From: an uncultured Pelagibacteraceae bacterium
GTDB taxonomy: Bacteria; Pseudomonadota; Alphaproteobacteria; Pelagibacterales; Pelagibacteraceae
NCBI GenBank assembly: GCA_902531765.1
Contig: CACAFC010000001.1
Location: 106,261 to 170,260 of the forward strand
Reading direction: 5' to 3'
Length of the DNA stretch: 64,000 bases
The notes under the pieces are model-generated. The model ran no database searches. It was not told the origin of the DNA and saw only the letters and a list, made by a program, of their open reading frames with translations. Below, in pieces: positions 9,508-18,105 of the stretch. The position numbers were made by a program, and so were the translations under genes. The stretch's first letter is position 1. Every line of letters starts with the position of its first letter.

Positions 9508-10539
9508 ATGAAAAAACTAACTATAGTGATCGCTTCTTTAGTTGCTTTATCAATAGCAACTGTTGCTCAAGCAAGAGATCAAATTAAGATAGTTGGTTCT
9601 TCTACGGTATTCCCTTATGCAACAGTTGTTGCTGAAAGATTTGGTGGTACAGGATTTAAAACTCCTGTAATCGAATCTACTGGTACTGGTGGTGGAGCTA
9701 AACTATTCTGTGCTGGTGTAGGTGAACAACATCCAGATATTACAAACGCATCAAGAGCTATGAAAGATAAAGAAAAAGCTCTATGTAAGAAAAATGGTGT
9801 AAATGAAATCGTTGAGATCGTAATTGGTAACGATGGTATTACATTAGCTTACAGCAAAGATGCAAAACCAGTAAACTTTACTAAAGAACATTTGTATTTA
9901 GCACTAGCTGCTCATACAGTTGTTGATGGTAAATTAGTTCCAAATATTTATAAAACTTGGGACCAAATTGACTCTAGTTTACCAAAACAAAAAATTTCAG
10001 TGATGATCCCACCAGGAACATCAGGAACTAGAGATGCTTGGAATTCTTTAGTAATGAAAAAAGGTATGACTAAAGAAGCTAAAGCTCTTTATAAAGCTGG
10101 TTTTGAAGCTGGAAATAAAAAATACAAAAAACCTCAAAAACTTTACAGAGAAGATGGTGCTGCTATTGAAGTTGGAGAAAATGATAGTTTAATCATCCAA
10201 AAGTTAACTCAAGATAAAGATATGTTTGGTTTCTTTGGTTTCAGTTATTTCTTAGCTGCAAAAGATAAATTACAAGCAGCAAGTATTGATGGCGGACAAC
10301 CATCATTGAAGTCTATTCAAGACTACAGTTATGCTGTTGCTAGACCTTTATTCTTCTACGTGAAAAAAGCTCACGTTGGAGTAATTCCAGGCTTACATGA
10401 GTTTGTGAAAGAATTCACAACTAAGAAAGCTATTGGAAAAGGTGGTTACTTAGCAGACATTGGTTTAGTGCCATTAGATTCTAAATTGTATAAAACAACT
10501 AGAACTAATGCTACGAAGCTAGTTGCTATGGGTAATTAA
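9508..10539 (+). CDS. pstS: Periplasmic phosphate-binding protein of the Pst transporter
   Basis: This 343-residue solute-binding protein captures phosphate in the periplasm and hands it to PstCA. A signal peptide ends at about AQA (residue 22), followed by the family start QIKIVGSSTVFPYA. The phosphate-binding segments ESTGTGGG, ASRAM and PPGTSGTRDAW are present. AAAGGA serves as ribosome-binding site. A Pho box lies about 70 bases upstream and a strong hairpin terminator follows, as expected when the binding protein must be made in excess over the membrane subunits. Codons look cleaner (more GCT, GGT) than in the neighbours, which fits high expression. Confidence 0.97.
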   Translation: MKKLTIVIASLVALSIATVAQARDQIKIVGSSTVFPYATVVAERFGGTGFKTPVIESTGTGGGAKLFCAGVGEQHPDITNASRAMKDKEKALCKKNGVNEIVEIVIGNDGITLAYSKDAKPVNFTKEHLYLALAAHTVVDGKLVPNIYKTWDQIDSSLPKQKISVMIPPGTSGTRDAWNSLVMKKGMTKEAKALYKAGFEAGNKKYKKPQKLYREDGAAIEVGENDSLIIQKLTQDKDMFGFFGFSYFLAAKDKLQAASIDGGQPSLKSIQDYSYAVARPLFFYVKKAHVGVIPGLHEFVKEFTTKKAIGKGGYLADIGLVPLDSKLYKTTRTNATKLVAMGN

Positions 10540-10567
10540 TTATTCCTCAGTTAACAAATAATTAAAA

Positions 10568-10596
10568 GGGGGGTCTCTTTAGACCCCCTTTTTTTT
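10568..10596 (+). terminator. Hairpin terminator between pstS and pstC
   Basis: GGGGGTCT (10569-10576) pairs with AGACCCCC (10581-10588) around a CTTT loop, followed by eight T. An A-run upstream can extend the stem into the T-run. It is the strongest intrinsic terminator I see in the window. It probably acts as a partial terminator, cutting transcription after pstS while letting some RNA polymerase continue into pstC. Confidence 0.92.
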
Positions 10597-10631
10597 GAAA
10601 TAAGAGTAAAGTCCTCAATAAAGGAGATTGT

Positions 10632-12017
10632 TTGAACTTAATATTGTTTACATTTATTGTTCTTCTAGGTTTCACAAGTTATTATTTTGGACGGAGAAAA
10701 GCATATACAATTCAATCTACAAATAAAAGATTAACTGCATTACCACAATTTTATGGTTATTATCTTGCAATTTGGTGTGCAATACCAGCATTTATAATTT
10801 TTTCTTTATGGGCAATTTTTGAGCCCACAATTGTAAAACTATTAATTTTGAGTGATTATTCAAATCAAGGTTATCTTGATGATGAATTAAATTTAATTTA
10901 CGAAAAAACAAAAGCATTATCTCGAGGTCAATTCACTGGAGAAATTACACCTTTTATTGAGGCTTCAGCTGAAAAATATTTAAGTCTTCGATCAATAGCT
11001 CAAAGTTCAAAAGTTGTTATAGTATTATCTGCAATTATTGCCTCTGTTGCTTATGCTTATAAAAGAATTTCATCTAATTCTAGAACAAGAGAACCAGTTG
11101 AAAAATTTTTGAATGCAGTTTTATTTACAGCTTCTTTAGCTGCAATATTAACTACTGTTGGAATAGTTTTCTCACTTATATTTCAAACTATAGATTTTTT
11201 TAAAGTAATTCCATTATTTGATTTTGTCTTTGGAACTCACTGGTATCCAGCAAAAGCTTTTGTAAGAGATTCTTCTGAGGCTTTAGATCCTACAATGTAT
11301 TCTGACACTTTTGGAGCAGTCCCAATTTTTGCAGGTACTTTTTTTATCGCTTTTATAGCTATGTGTGTTGCTATCCCAATTGGATTAATGAGTGGAATTT
11401 ATTTAGCTGAATATGCATCAACTAAAGTTAGACAATACGCAAAACCTTTAATTGAAATTTTAGCTGGTATACCAACAGTTGTTTATGGTTTTTTTGCTGC
11501 ACTAACTGTTGGACCATTTTTGAAAGAATTAGGAACCTCAATGGGTCTTGAAGTTTCAGCTGAAAGTGCTTTAGCAGCTGGAGGGGTAATGGGTATTATG
11601 ATCATACCATTTATTTCAAGTTTAAGTGACGATGTAATTACTAGTGTGCCTCAAAGCTTAAGAGATGGGAGTTACGCTATGGGGGCAACTAAATCAGAAA
11701 CAATTAAGAGAGTTATTTTTCCTGCAGCATTACCAGGTATAGTTGGATCCATTTTACTTGGCGTTTCAAGAGCTATTGGAGAAACAATGATAGTTGTTAT
11801 GGCCTCAGGTTTAGCTGCTAATTTAACTTTAAATCCTTTAGAATCTACTTCAACAATTACAGCACAAATTGTGGTCATTCTAATTGGTGATCAAGCTTTT
11901 GGCGACCCAAAAACGCAAGCTGCTTTTGCTTTAGGTATGTCATTATTTTTAGTAACACTTTGTTTAAATATTGTGGCCTTAAGAGTGGTTAAAAAATATA
12001 GAGAGAAATATGAATAA
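10632..12017 (+). CDS. pstC: Phosphate ABC transporter permease PstC (long form)
   Basis: Inner-membrane subunit of the PstSCAB transporter. It is 461 residues, longer than the roughly 300-320 of E. coli PstC, because of an N-terminal extension with two or three membrane segments, as in many alphaproteobacteria. The binding-protein-dependent permease domain covers roughly residues 230-455, with the coupling motif DGSYAMGATKSETIKRVIFPAALPG-type EAA loop near residue 345. The start is TTG at 10632, chosen because AAGGAG stands five bases upstream (10621-10626). The weak start codon may further limit membrane-subunit synthesis. Overlaps pstA by eight bases. Confidence 0.94.
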   Translation: MNLILFTFIVLLGFTSYYFGRRKAYTIQSTNKRLTALPQFYGYYLAIWCAIPAFIIFSLWAIFEPTIVKLLILSDYSNQGYLDDELNLIYEKTKALSRGQFTGEITPFIEASAEKYLSLRSIAQSSKVVIVLSAIIASVAYAYKRISSNSRTREPVEKFLNAVLFTASLAAILTTVGIVFSLIFQTIDFFKVIPLFDFVFGTHWYPAKAFVRDSSEALDPTMYSDTFGAVPIFAGTFFIAFIAMCVAIPIGLMSGIYLAEYASTKVRQYAKPLIEILAGIPTVVYGFFAALTVGPFLKELGTSMGLEVSAESALAAGGVMGIMIIPFISSLSDDVITSVPQSLRDGSYAMGATKSETIKRVIFPAALPGIVGSILLGVSRAIGETMIVVMASGLAANLTLNPLESTSTITAQIVVILIGDQAFGDPKTQAAFALGMSLFLVTLCLNIVALRVVKKYREKYE

Positions 12018-13278
12018 AAATAAAGAACAATTATTAAATAAAAGATACAAAGCTGAACAGAGATTTCGCTTATACGGTCAAAGTGCGATTTTTATGGCAC
12101 TTTTATTTTTAACAATCTTTATTTTTAAAATTTTTTCAACTGGGTATTCTGCTTTTCAGAAAACTTGGCTCATTGTTCCAGTAACTTTTGATGCTGAATT
12201 AATGATGTTAGACCAAAATCCTTCTAATGAGGATTTACAGGATGCTGATTATTACGATATAGCATTAAAATCAATGGCTGATTTAGATCCAAACGCCAAT
12301 GAAGATCAAGAAAATGAATTGAAGAGAATGGTGTCTTATTTTTTTGAAAAAGAAATTAAAAATGAACTTTTAAATGACCCTAATTTAATAGGAAAAACAA
12401 AAGAAGTTTATCTAACTGCTTCAGATGATTTAGACCAAGTCTTTAAAGGAAATTATCCAAGAGATTTACCTGAAGACCAAAGAAGAGTAAGCGATTATCA
12501 ATTAAAAATTTTTGATCAACTTGTTGCAAATGGTAAGGTTGAAAGTAAATTTAATATAAGTTTTTTTACAAATGCTGACTCAAGAGAAGCAGAGCTAGCT
12601 GGAATAGCAAGTTCATTTATGGGCTCAATTTTTTCTATACTTGTTTGTTTAATGATAGCTTTTCCTGTAGCGGTTCTAGCGGCAATCTATCTTGAAGAAT
12701 TTGCCCCTAAAAATAGATTTACTGATTTTATTGAAGTAAATATAAATAACTTAGCAGCAGTTCCATCTATAGTTTTTGGTCTATTAGGGTTAGGAGTTTT
12801 ATTGGCTATATTTCAACTACCAAGGTCTACCCCATTAGTTGGAGGTATCACTTTGTCCTTAATGACCTTACCAACAATAATCATAGCTGCCAGAGCATCT
12901 TTAAAAGCAGTTCCGCCAAGTATAAGAGAGGCAGCACTTGCTATGGGAGCCAGTCGAATGCAAACCACAATGCATCATACCGTTCCTCTTTCTATGCCTG
13001 GTACATTATCAGGAACAATAATTGGTTTAGCTCAAGCTTTAGGAGAAACCGCACCCCTCATTTTAATTGGAATGGTTGCTTTTGTTAACACGATACCTGG
13101 ATCACCTATGGATCCTGCTGCAAGTTTACCAGTTCAAATTTATATTTGGGCTGAAAGTGCTGAAAGAGGATTTGTAGAAAAAGTCTCGGCATGTATAATG
13201 GTCTTACTTGGTTTTTTAATAACAATGAATTTATTTGCCCAAATAATTAGACATAAATTTGAAAAAAAATGGAGTTAA
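12010..13278 (+). CDS. pstA: Phosphate ABC transporter permease PstA (long form)
   Basis: Second permease of the Pst system. At 422 residues it exceeds the usual 280-300 because about 150 residues of acidic, probably periplasmic sequence lie between the first membrane segment (about 25-45) and the permease core (about 195-415). The core contains the EAA coupling loop ([15 protein letters not shown]) and [11 protein letters not shown]. Long PstA forms with such an insertion occur in other alphaproteobacteria. Starts eight bases inside pstC. Function of the inserted domain is unknown; contact with PstS is one possibility. Confidence 0.94.
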   Translation: MNKNKEQLLNKRYKAEQRFRLYGQSAIFMALLFLTIFIFKIFSTGYSAFQKTWLIVPVTFDAELMMLDQNPSNEDLQDADYYDIALKSMADLDPNANEDQENELKRMVSYFFEKEIKNELLNDPNLIGKTKEVYLTASDDLDQVFKGNYPRDLPEDQRRVSDYQLKIFDQLVANGKVESKFNISFFTNADSREAELAGIASSFMGSIFSILVCLMIAFPVAVLAAIYLEEFAPKNRFTDFIEVNINNLAAVPSIVFGLLGLGVLLAIFQLPRSTPLVGGITLSLMTLPTIIIAARASLKAVPPSIREAALAMGASRMQTTMHHTVPLSMPGTLSGTIIGLAQALGETAPLILIGMVAFVNTIPGSPMDPAASLPVQIYIWAESAERGFVEKVSACIMVLLGFLITMNLFAQIIRHKFEKKWS

Positions 13279-13279
13279 A

Positions 13280-14035
13280 ATGATAAAGATTAAAGCAAAA
13301 GATGTTGATGTTTTTTACGGAAAAAAACAAGCACTCTTTAATATAAGTTTAGATATTGAGGAAAATCAAGTAACGGCATTAATTGGTCCATCTGGTTGTG
13401 GTAAATCAACTTTCCTAAGATGTCTTAATAGAATGAATGATGTAATTGATATCTGCAGTGTTAAAGGAGAAATTTTAATTAATGACTTTAATATCAATGA
13501 TAAAGGTTGTGATGTAGTAAGACTAAGAGAAAAAATTGGTATGGTTTTTCAAAAACCTAATCCTTTCCCAAAAACTTTATATGAAAATGTATCTTACGGT
13601 CCAACAATTCATGGTATAGCTCAATCAAAACAAGAAATGGATGAAATTGTTGAAACTAGCTTAAAAAAAGCTGCACTATGGGAAGAGGTAAAAGATAGGT
13701 TGCATGAACCTGGAACTGGATTATCTGGAGGGCAACAGCAAAGACTTTGTATTGCTAGAGCAATTTCTGTAAAACCTGAAGTTATATTAATGGATGAGCC
13801 TTGTTCAGCATTAGATCCTATAGCAACAGCACAAATTGAAGAATTGATTGATGAATTAAAAAAAGAGCACACAATAATAATTGTAACTCATTCTATGGCT
13901 CAAGCTGCACGTGTCTCTCAAAATACAGGTTTTTTTCACTTAGGACAATTGATAGAACATGGATCTACTGATAAAATATTTAAGAATCCTGATAATACAA
14001 AAACGCAGGACTATATAACCGGGAGGTTTGGATAA
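13280..14035 (+). CDS. pstB: Phosphate ABC transporter ATPase
   Basis: ATP-hydrolysing subunit that powers phosphate import. It shows Walker [10 protein letters not shown], the PstB-typical [10 protein letters not shown], the Q-loop [10 protein letters not shown], signature [14 protein letters not shown], Walker [14 protein letters not shown] and the switch His in VTHSMAQA. I start it at ATG 13280, preceded by GGAG at 13271-13274, rather than at an in-frame ATG seven codons earlier inside pstA. Length is then 251 residues, normal for PstB. The stop overlaps phoU by one base. Confidence 0.97.
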   Translation: MIKIKAKDVDVFYGKKQALFNISLDIEENQVTALIGPSGCGKSTFLRCLNRMNDVIDICSVKGEILINDFNINDKGCDVVRLREKIGMVFQKPNPFPKTLYENVSYGPTIHGIAQSKQEMDEIVETSLKKAALWEEVKDRLHEPGTGLSGGQQQRLCIARAISVKPEVILMDEPCSALDPIATAQIEELIDELKKEHTIIIVTHSMAQAARVSQNTGFFHLGQLIEHGSTDKIFKNPDNTKTQDYITGRFG

Positions 14036-14742
14036 TGTCTGAAGCACCACATACAGTTAAATCTTACGAAGAAGAACTAAAAAATCTTAATGCTAATATC
14101 ATTAAAATGGGAAGTGCATGTGAGGATGCTTTAGGTAAAGCCATTCAAGCCATCACAACAAGAAATAGTGACTTTGCGGAAGCAGTAATCCAAGATGATG
14201 AAAAAATAGATAAATATGAATCTTTGATTGAACAACAAGTTGTAAATTTAATTGCTTTGAGACAACCTATGGCAATTGATTTAAGAGAGACAGTAACAGC
14301 TTTGAAAATGTCTTCAGATTTAGAAAGAATAGGTGATTTAGCAAAAAATATATCAAAGAGAACACTTTTGCTTAATGAAAATCTTCCCAAAAATTTAGTG
14401 GATGCATTAAATAGAGTATCTACCGGTGTTCAAAAACAATTAAAATCAACATTAGACGCTTATCTAGAAAGATCTGCGCCAATGGCAGTAAATGTTTGGG
14501 AAGGTGATGAGCAAATAGATGATCTTACAAATCTTTGTATGCAAGAAGTTATAAAATATCTTAAAGATCATGAAAAAAATTTAGAGGATGGAACTCACTT
14601 GTTGTTTGTGACCAAAAACGTTGAGCGTATTGGTGATCATACTACAAATGTTGCAGAACAAATTTATTATTTAGTTAAAGGTGAATATTTAGAAGGTGAT
14701 AGACCCAAAGGCACCGAGCCAATTGTAACTGGAGAAAATTGA
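14035..14742 (+). CDS. phoU: Phosphate signalling adaptor PhoU
   Basis: A 235-residue all-helical protein with the two PhoU repeats; each carries the metal-binding type motif (DLERIGDLAKNI near residue 95-106, NVERIGDHTTNV near 195-206). PhoU links the Pst transporter to PhoR and keeps the kinase inactive when phosphate is plentiful. It starts on the last base of pstB (TAATG) and ends three bases before phoB, placing transporter, adaptor and response regulator in one transcript. Confidence 0.97.
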   Translation: MSEAPHTVKSYEEELKNLNANIIKMGSACEDALGKAIQAITTRNSDFAEAVIQDDEKIDKYESLIEQQVVNLIALRQPMAIDLRETVTALKMSSDLERIGDLAKNISKRTLLLNENLPKNLVDALNRVSTGVQKQLKSTLDAYLERSAPMAVNVWEGDEQIDDLTNLCMQEVIKYLKDHEKNLEDGTHLLFVTKNVERIGDHTTNVAEQIYYLVKGEYLEGDRPKGTEPIVTGEN

Positions 14743-14745
14743 TCA

Positions 14746-15429
14746 ATGTCAGCTCATGTTTTCATAGCTGAAGATGAATCATCAATTGTTAGTTTGTTAA
14801 AGTACAATCTTGAAAAAGAAGGTTACAAAGTTAGTTATTCAGAAAATGGAGAAGATGCTCTTAAACAAATAAAATCAAAACAGCCAGATTTAATATTAAT
14901 GGATTGGATGTTACCTGAATTATCTGGTGTTGAAATTTGTAAAAACTTAAAAAAAGACAATAAGTTTAATGATATTCCCATCATTATGTTAACTGCAAAA
15001 GGGGAAGAGGAAGATAAATTAAAAGCATTTGATACTGGTGCAGATGACTATGTAACTAAACCGTTTAGTCAAAAAGAATTAAATGCTAGAATTAGATCTT
15101 TATTAAGAAGATCTAAGCCTCAATCATCATCAGACATTGTAGAATTTACTGATTTAAGAATAGACCGAGTTACAAAAAGAGTTTATAGAAAAGATAAAGA
15201 AATTAATTTAGGCCCGACTGAATTTAAACTCTTAGATTTTTTTATCAAAAATCCAAAAAGAGTTTATTCAAGAGAACAACTTTTAAACAATGTTTGGGGG
15301 GAAAATATATATGTTGAGTCTAGAACAGTAGATGTTCATATTAGAAGATTAAGACAAGCAATTAACATCCAAAATACAAAACCTTTAATTAGAACAGTGA
15401 GATCAGCTGGTTATTCTTTAGAGTCTTGA
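14746..15429 (+). CDS. phoB: Phosphate-regulon response regulator
   Basis: An OmpR/PhoB-class regulator of 227 residues. The receiver domain has the acidic pocket (Glu9, Asp10), phospho-accepting Asp53 in LILMDWMLPE, Thr in MLTAKGEE and Lys in YVTKPFS. The C-terminal winged helix contains GPTEFKLLDFF, SREQLLNNVWG and VDVHIRRLRQAI. It should be phosphorylated by PhoR and bind 11-base direct repeats such as that ahead of pstS. Its 3' end overlaps the convergent sixA-like gene by 19 bases. Confidence 0.96.
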   Translation: MSAHVFIAEDESSIVSLLKYNLEKEGYKVSYSENGEDALKQIKSKQPDLILMDWMLPELSGVEICKNLKKDNKFNDIPIIMLTAKGEEEDKLKAFDTGADDYVTKPFSQKELNARIRSLLRRSKPQSSSDIVEFTDLRIDRVTKRVYRKDKEINLGPTEFKLLDFFIKNPKRVYSREQLLNNVWGENIYVESRTVDVHIRRLRQAINIQNTKPLIRTVRSAGYSLES

Positions 15430-15935
15430 AGATCTTTGGGTCTTATAAATTCTTTTAATACTCCTTTTTTTTCAACTTCATTCCAGGATTTAATATCAAA
15501 CTCAATTTTAGCAAAGGCTGCAGTTGGGAATTTATAATCCATTAGTTTAAAATTATTCGTATTATGATTTTTTGTAAGATTTCGTACTAAATTTTTCACT
15601 GATGGTTCATGATTTATAATCAAAATTGATTTATATTCACTGGATATTTCTTTAATTTTTTTTGTAATTACATTCTCATCAACTAAATATAAATCTTTTG
15701 AAAAATTAACCTTTTTTGGTTTACTAATTTTCTTGGATAAAATTTGAAAAGTTTTTTTTGTTCTTTTTGATGATGAAATTAATGCATAATCAAATTTAAA
15801 TTTTTTTTTAACAAAAAATTCACACATTATTTTTGCGTTTTTCTTGCCTCTTTTACTGAGTGGTCTATCAAAATCATTAATACTTAAATCTTCCCAACTG
15901 GATTTAGCGTGTCTCATGACGTATAATTGATACAT
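15411..15935 (-). CDS. sixA: SixA-like phosphohistidine phosphatase
   Basis: A small histidine phosphatase superfamily protein of about 174 residues. The catalytic RHG-type motif appears as VMRHAKSSWED near the N terminus, and the second catalytic His is in ILIINHEPSV. SixA enzymes remove phosphate from histidine on phosphotransfer proteins. I start at ATG 15935 (MYQLYVMRHAKSS); upstream codons would overlap ppk and add an unrelated, ppk-antisense extension. It lies between phoB and ppk on the opposite strand, an insertion into an otherwise one-directional phosphate cluster. A role on PhoR or polyphosphate is unproven. Confidence 0.83.
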   Translation of the reverse strand: MYQLYVMRHAKSSWEDLSINDFDRPLSKRGKKNAKIMCEFFVKKKFKFDYALISSSKRTKKTFQILSKKISKPKKVNFSKDLYLVDENVITKKIKEISSEYKSILIINHEPSVKNLVRNLTKNHNTNNFKLMDYKFPTAAFAKIEFDIKSWNEVEKKGVLKEFIRPKDLQDSKE

Positions 15936-15948
15936 AAAATCTAAATAT

Positions 15949-18105
15949 ATGACTGCTTTAAAAAAACAACATAAAGAAGAGTTGAAATCTAAATATATAA
16001 ATAGAGAGCTTTCTTGGTTAAAATTCAACGATAGAGTACTTCTAGAAGCACAAAATACTGAAAATCCTCTTTATGAAAGAGTAAAATTTTTATCAATTGC
16101 TGGGTCTAATCTAGATGAATTTTTTATGGTCCGTGTTGCAGGATTATTTAGTCAAATAAAACAAGAAGTTGACTCACTAAGTTCTGATGGTTTGACACCC
16201 GAGGAACAAATGGATGAGGTAGTTCTTGAAACCAAGAATCTATTAAAAAAACAGAACAAAATTTTTATGCAACTGATTATGGAATTAAAAAAAAACAATA
16301 TCAGTTTAGTTAAACCAGTTAATTTAAATACTAAGAATAAAAAAAAACTTCTAGAAATATTTAAAGAAGAGATTTACCCTTTATTAACACCATCAGCAAT
16401 TGACCCTGCACATCCATTTCCATTTATAATCAATCAAGGAAGAGCAATTGTAATGAAGTTAAGAAAAAAAAATAAAAAAAGGATTCTAAACTCAATAATT
16501 GTTATACCAAAAGCATTATCTAGATTTATCGAAATAGAGTCTTCAAAAAATCATAAGAAGTTTGTTATTATCGATGATGTGATCAATTTTTTTGCTAATG
16601 AAATTTTTCCAGATCATGATTTAGAAAAGAAAATGATTTTTAGAGTAATAAGAGATAGTGATGTAGAGATTCAAGAGGAAGCAGAAGATTTAGTTAGATC
16701 TTTTGAATTGGCTTTAAAAAGACGTAGAACGGGTGATATTGTTCGTTTAGAGGTTCTTGAAAATAGTGATAATGAATTGATAAGATTTATAACTAATAAA
16801 TTAGATATAAATCCTGACTATATTTATGATGTTGTTGGCCTTGTTGGAATTCAAGATATAGATCAAATATGTAAAGTAAAAAATCCAAAATTAAGATTTA
16901 AACATTTTACGCCTAGAGAGGTTGAAAGATTTAAAGAATATAATGATAATTTTTTTGAAACTATTAAAAAAAAAGATTTAGTTGTTCATCATCCTTTTGA
17001 AACATTTGACTCAGTAATTGAATTTTTAAACCAAGCAGCAAATGATAAAAAAGTTATAGCTATAAAACAAACTCTATATAGAACAACTCTAGACTCACCT
17101 ATTGTTAAAGCTTTAATAACCGCCGCAGAAAATGGAAAAACAGTAACTGCCTTAATTGAAATTAAAGCTAGATTTGATGAGGAAGCTAATATTCAACTAT
17201 CAAGAAGTTTAGAAAAAGTAGGTGTCCAAATTGTTTATGGTTTTGCTAAATATAAAACCCATGCAAAATCATCATTAGTTTTAAGAAGAGAACAAGGAAA
17301 AATACAAACTTATTTTCATTTGGGAACCGGCAATTATCATCCTGTAAATGCTAAAATTTATACTGATTTATCTTTATTTAGTTGTGATAAAAAGATGGCC
17401 TCTGATGTTGAGAAATTTTTTAATTATGTAACCGGATACGCAAAACCAAAAAATCTAAATAAAATTTCTATTTCGCCAATTAATATGAGGCAAACTTTAA
17501 ATGAAAATATTGATGCTGAAATTAGAAATTCTAAAAATGGGAAATTTGCAGCTATTTGGGCAAAAATGAATTCATTAGTAGATCCAGAAATTATTGATAA
17601 ATTTTATGAGGCTTCAAATGCTGGTGTAAAAATTCATCTATTTGTGAGAGGTGTTTGTTGTTTAAGACCAGGAGTTAAAAATAGATCAGAAAACATAGTT
17701 GTAAAAAGTATCATAGGAAGATTTTTAGAGCATTCTAGAATTTATTGTTTTAGTAACGGTACTAAAAAAATGCCTAATAGAAATGCAAAAGTATATATTT
17801 CGTCAGCTGATTTAATGCCGAGAAATTTAAATCGAAGAGTAGAACTTCTAGTCCCAATTGAAAATGAGACTGTTCATGAACAGATTTTAGATCAAATAAT
17901 GTTAGCAAATTATCTTGATACTAATCAGAGCTGGGAACTTGAAGCTGATGGTAATTATAAAAAAATTAAATATAGTAAGAGCGATTCCTTTTCAGCTCAT
18001 GAATATTTTATGAATAATCCGAGCTTATCTGGAAGGGGTAAAGCTAAATTAAAAATGCAGCCTAAACAACTGCACTTAAGATTGATAAAAAGTGGAAGTA
18101 ATTAA
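15949..18105 (+). CDS. ppk: Polyphosphate kinase 1
   Basis: A 718-residue PPK1, which reversibly makes polyphosphate from ATP. Recognisable are the N-terminal YINRELSWLKFNDRVL, the head domain, and the phospholipase-D-like catalytic halves with the autophosphorylated His in YKTHAKSSLV and HLGTGNYHPVNAK downstream, plus GVKIHLFVRGVCCLRPG and SSADLMPRNLNRRVELL. The start is 13 bases from the divergent sixA start. It overlaps the exopolyphosphatase gene by 14 bases, so synthesis and breakdown enzymes are made together, next to the Pst cluster. Confidence 0.97.
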   Translation: MTALKKQHKEELKSKYINRELSWLKFNDRVLLEAQNTENPLYERVKFLSIAGSNLDEFFMVRVAGLFSQIKQEVDSLSSDGLTPEEQMDEVVLETKNLLKKQNKIFMQLIMELKKNNISLVKPVNLNTKNKKKLLEIFKEEIYPLLTPSAIDPAHPFPFIINQGRAIVMKLRKKNKKRILNSIIVIPKALSRFIEIESSKNHKKFVIIDDVINFFANEIFPDHDLEKKMIFRVIRDSDVEIQEEAEDLVRSFELALKRRRTGDIVRLEVLENSDNELIRFITNKLDINPDYIYDVVGLVGIQDIDQICKVKNPKLRFKHFTPREVERFKEYNDNFFETIKKKDLVVHHPFETFDSVIEFLNQAANDKKVIAIKQTLYRTTLDSPIVKALITAAENGKTVTALIEIKARFDEEANIQLSRSLEKVGVQIVYGFAKYKTHAKSSLVLRREQGKIQTYFHLGTGNYHPVNAKIYTDLSLFSCDKKMASDVEKFFNYVTGYAKPKNLNKISISPINMRQTLNENIDAEIRNSKNGKFAAIWAKMNSLVDPEIIDKFYEASNAGVKIHLFVRGVCCLRPGVKNRSENIVVKSIIGRFLEHSRIYCFSNGTKKMPNRNAKVYISSADLMPRNLNRRVELLVPIENETVHEQILDQIMLANYLDTNQSWELEADGNYKKIKYSKSDSFSAHEYFMNNPSLSGRGKAKLKMQPKQLHLRLIKSGSN

